Shown piece after piece: positions 5,339 to 6,472 of a stretch of 6,472 bases of DNA. Source of the stretch: Oscillibacter sp. (lineage in GTDB: Bacteria; Bacillota; Clostridia; Oscillospirales; Oscillospiraceae); NCBI GenBank assembly GCA_024404295.1, contig JAKSQE010000074.1, positions 1 through 6,472 on the forward strand, in the 5' to 3' direction. Position numbers and translations under genes: made by a program. Each line of letters starts with the position of its first letter. Positions within the stretch are counted from its first letter, which is position 1. The notes under the pieces were generated by a model. The model saw nothing but the letters and a program-made list of their open reading frames with translations, was not told the origin of the DNA and did no database searches.

Positions 5339-5653
5339 TTATTTCATTAATTTTTGCAAAGTATTGACTAAATCATCAATGGTGTCCAAATTGTCGCTTT
5401 TAATATCATTCACCACGCAGGAGCGTATATGGTTGGAAATCAGTTCCCTGTTAAACGCATTGAGTGCAGCCTGAATGGCAGATACTTGGGTCAGAACATC
5501 CGTGCAGTAAGCCGACTCTTCCACCATTTTGCGAACACCGCGCACCTGGCCTTCAATTCGACTCAGGCGTTGGAGCATGGCTTCCTTTTCACTGCGTTGG
5601 CGCACCTTTTTGCGAGGTGCCTCGCAACAGCAACCAGTTTCTTCTTTTTCCAT
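5339..5653 (-). CDS. csoR: CsoR-family copper-sensing transcriptional repressor
   Basis: A small all-helical repressor (104 residues) that releases operator DNA when it binds Cu(I). Seen: RLSRIEGQVRGVRKMVEE at about 29-46, typical of the CsoR/RcnR fold, and the Cu(I) ligand set C50, H75 and C79. The spacing C-x24-H-x3-C equals that of characterised CsoR proteins (C36, H61, C65 in M. tuberculosis), which argues against RcnR/FrmR (His-rich) and CstR (no His ligand). The N-terminal tail carries a cysteine triplet CCC at 8-10, not part of the known site. The start at 5653 is chosen because AAGGAG (5665-5660) lies six bases before it; an upstream in-frame ATG at 5704 would lie inside copA. The ribosome site overlaps the copA stop codon. 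Confidence 0.94.
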   Translation of the reverse strand: MEKEETGCCCEAPRKKVRQRSEKEAMLQRLSRIEGQVRGVRKMVEESAYCTDVLTQVSAIQAALNAFNRELISNHIRSCVVNDIKSDNLDTIDDLVNTLQKLMK

Positions 5654-5663
5654 ATCATTCTCC

Positions 5664-6472
5664 TTATATCTTCGCACGTCCCAGCCGCAAAGCGTTGCCC
5701 ACAACGCACACAGAGCTCAAAGACATGGCAGCACCTGCAAACATGGGAGACAGCAGCGGTCCGCCAAACGCATACAGCAAACCGGCTGCGACAGGGATTC
5801 CAATCGTATTATAACAAAACGCCCAGAACAGATTTTGCTTGATATCCCGAATAGTCAGACGGCTCAGCCGAATCGCCTTGGGCACATCATTCAAATCCGA
5901 ACGCATCAGCACGATGTCCGCCGACTCGATCGCAATATCGCTACCGCTACCGATCGCGCAACCGACTTCCGCTTGTGTTAGCGCAGGTGCATCGTTGATT
6001 CCGTCTCCCACCATCATAACCTTATGGCCATCCGATTGCAAGCGCTGAATGACGCCAGCCTTTTCTTCCGGCAGCACCTCTGCAATCACCTCGTCCACCT
6101 GAACCTGCTTGCCAATGGCTTCTGCGGCAGCTTTGCTGTCGCCAGTGAGCAGCACTGTACGAATTCCTGCTTCGCGCAGCTTTGTAATGGCGGCAGCACT
6201 GCTCTCTTTGACAGGGTCTGCTACTGAAATCACGCCTAAAAGAACACCGTTTTTCGCAAAAAACATAGGAGTCTGCCCTTGGGCGGCCAGGTCCACCGCC
6301 TTGTCAGCCAATGCGGAAATATCTACACCCTCGCTCTCCATCAACCTGCGGTTGCCTGCTAACACCACACCTTCCTGTATCGTCGCACGAATACCCAGTC
6401 CGGAACGATTTTCGAAATTTTCTGGTTTTTCCTGCAGCATAACCTCATGTGCTGCCGCATCATCCAGGATCG
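5664..6472 (-). CDS. copA: P1B-type Cu(I)-translocating ATPase CopA, C-terminal part (5' end cut by window edge)
   Basis: An inner-membrane pump that exports Cu(I) using ATP. About 268 C-terminal residues are visible; the N-terminal HMA domains, the CPC membrane motif and the DKTGT phosphorylation site lie beyond the right edge. Seen, numbered from the first complete codon at 6470: SGLGI and GN of the nucleotide-binding domain (23-40), the TGD motif at 109-111, GDGINDAPAL at 155-164, then two final membrane helices. These carry the Cu(I) signatures YN (220-221, in NLFWAFCYNTIGIP) and M249 with S252-S253 (AMSLSS). This signature set indicates Cu(I) rather than Zn/Cd transport. The frame stays open to the window end, so the ATG at 6440 is an internal methionine. 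The operon promoter lies outside the window. Confidence 0.95.
   Translation of the reverse strand, partial: ILDDAAAHEVMLQEKPENFENRSGLGIRATIQEGVVLAGNRRLMESEGVDISALADKAVDLAAQGQTPMFFAKNGVLLGVISVADPVKESSAAAITKLREAGIRTVLLTGDSKAAAEAIGKQVQVDEVIAEVLPEEKAGVIQRLQSDGHKVMMVGDGINDAPALTQAEVGCAIGSGSDIAIESADIVLMRSDLNDVPKAIRLSRLTIRDIKQNLFWAFCYNTIGIPVAAGLLYAFGGPLLSPMFAGAAMSLSSVCVVGNALRLGRAKI

Noticed and set aside
5429..6227. Plus-strand frames opposite copA and csoR
   Set aside because: They are shadows of the two clear minus-strand genes, with no ribosome sites or domain content.
1..6472. Mobile elements, CRISPR arrays, tRNA or other RNA genes
   Set aside because: No transposase or integrase frames, terminal repeats, spaced repeat arrays or tRNA-like cloverleaf arms were seen on reading both strands.

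Overview
The window reads as ordinary chromosomal DNA of a Gram-positive, low-to-mid GC anaerobe. I would place it among the Clostridia, perhaps an Oscillospiraceae-type gut bacterium. The reasons are strong AGGAGG-like ribosome sites before every gene, sigma-A consensus promoters, a YabE-like G5/3D cell-wall protein, a CsoR-type copper regulon, and protein styles typical of that group. The genus cannot be fixed from the sequence alone. Base composition looks close to 50% GC by eye. There is no sign of mobile elements, CRISPR, tRNA or rRNA.

Layout. Positions 1-1125 (minus) hold a nearly complete SEDS-family peptidoglycan polymerase (RodA/FtsW type) that runs off the left edge. A 139-bp divergent promoter region follows (1126-1264), with a well-formed promoter for each direction. 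The plus strand then carries tsaE (1265-1690), tsaB (1687-2376, 4-bp overlap) and upp (2402-3031), closed by a strong hairpin terminator. A YjjG/YfnB-type HAD nucleotidase (3099-3785) starts only about 20 bp after that terminator. A bidirectional terminator separates it from a convergent minus-strand gene for a membrane-anchored G5/3D-domain cell-wall protein (3821-4822). That gene has a perfect TTGACA-17-TATAAT promoter upstream, inside a 305-bp non-coding region. The right third (5071-6472, minus) is a copper-homeostasis operon in the order copA (cut by the right edge), csoR, copZ, closed by its own terminator.

How the genes work together. TsaE and TsaB are two parts of the machinery that makes the t6A modification on ANN-decoding tRNAs. 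Upp salvages uracil to UMP, and the adjacent HAD enzyme is of a family that dephosphorylates pyrimidine nucleotides, so the two may act on the same pool. The SEDS polymerase and the 3D protein build and remodel peptidoglycan. CopA exports Cu(I), CsoR senses it, and the CopZ-like protein carries it.

I found no new multi-gene system. The most unusual points are a second CxxC motif in the CopZ-like protein that mirrors the first, a cysteine triplet at the N terminus of CsoR, and repeated sequence elements around the 3D-gene promoter.
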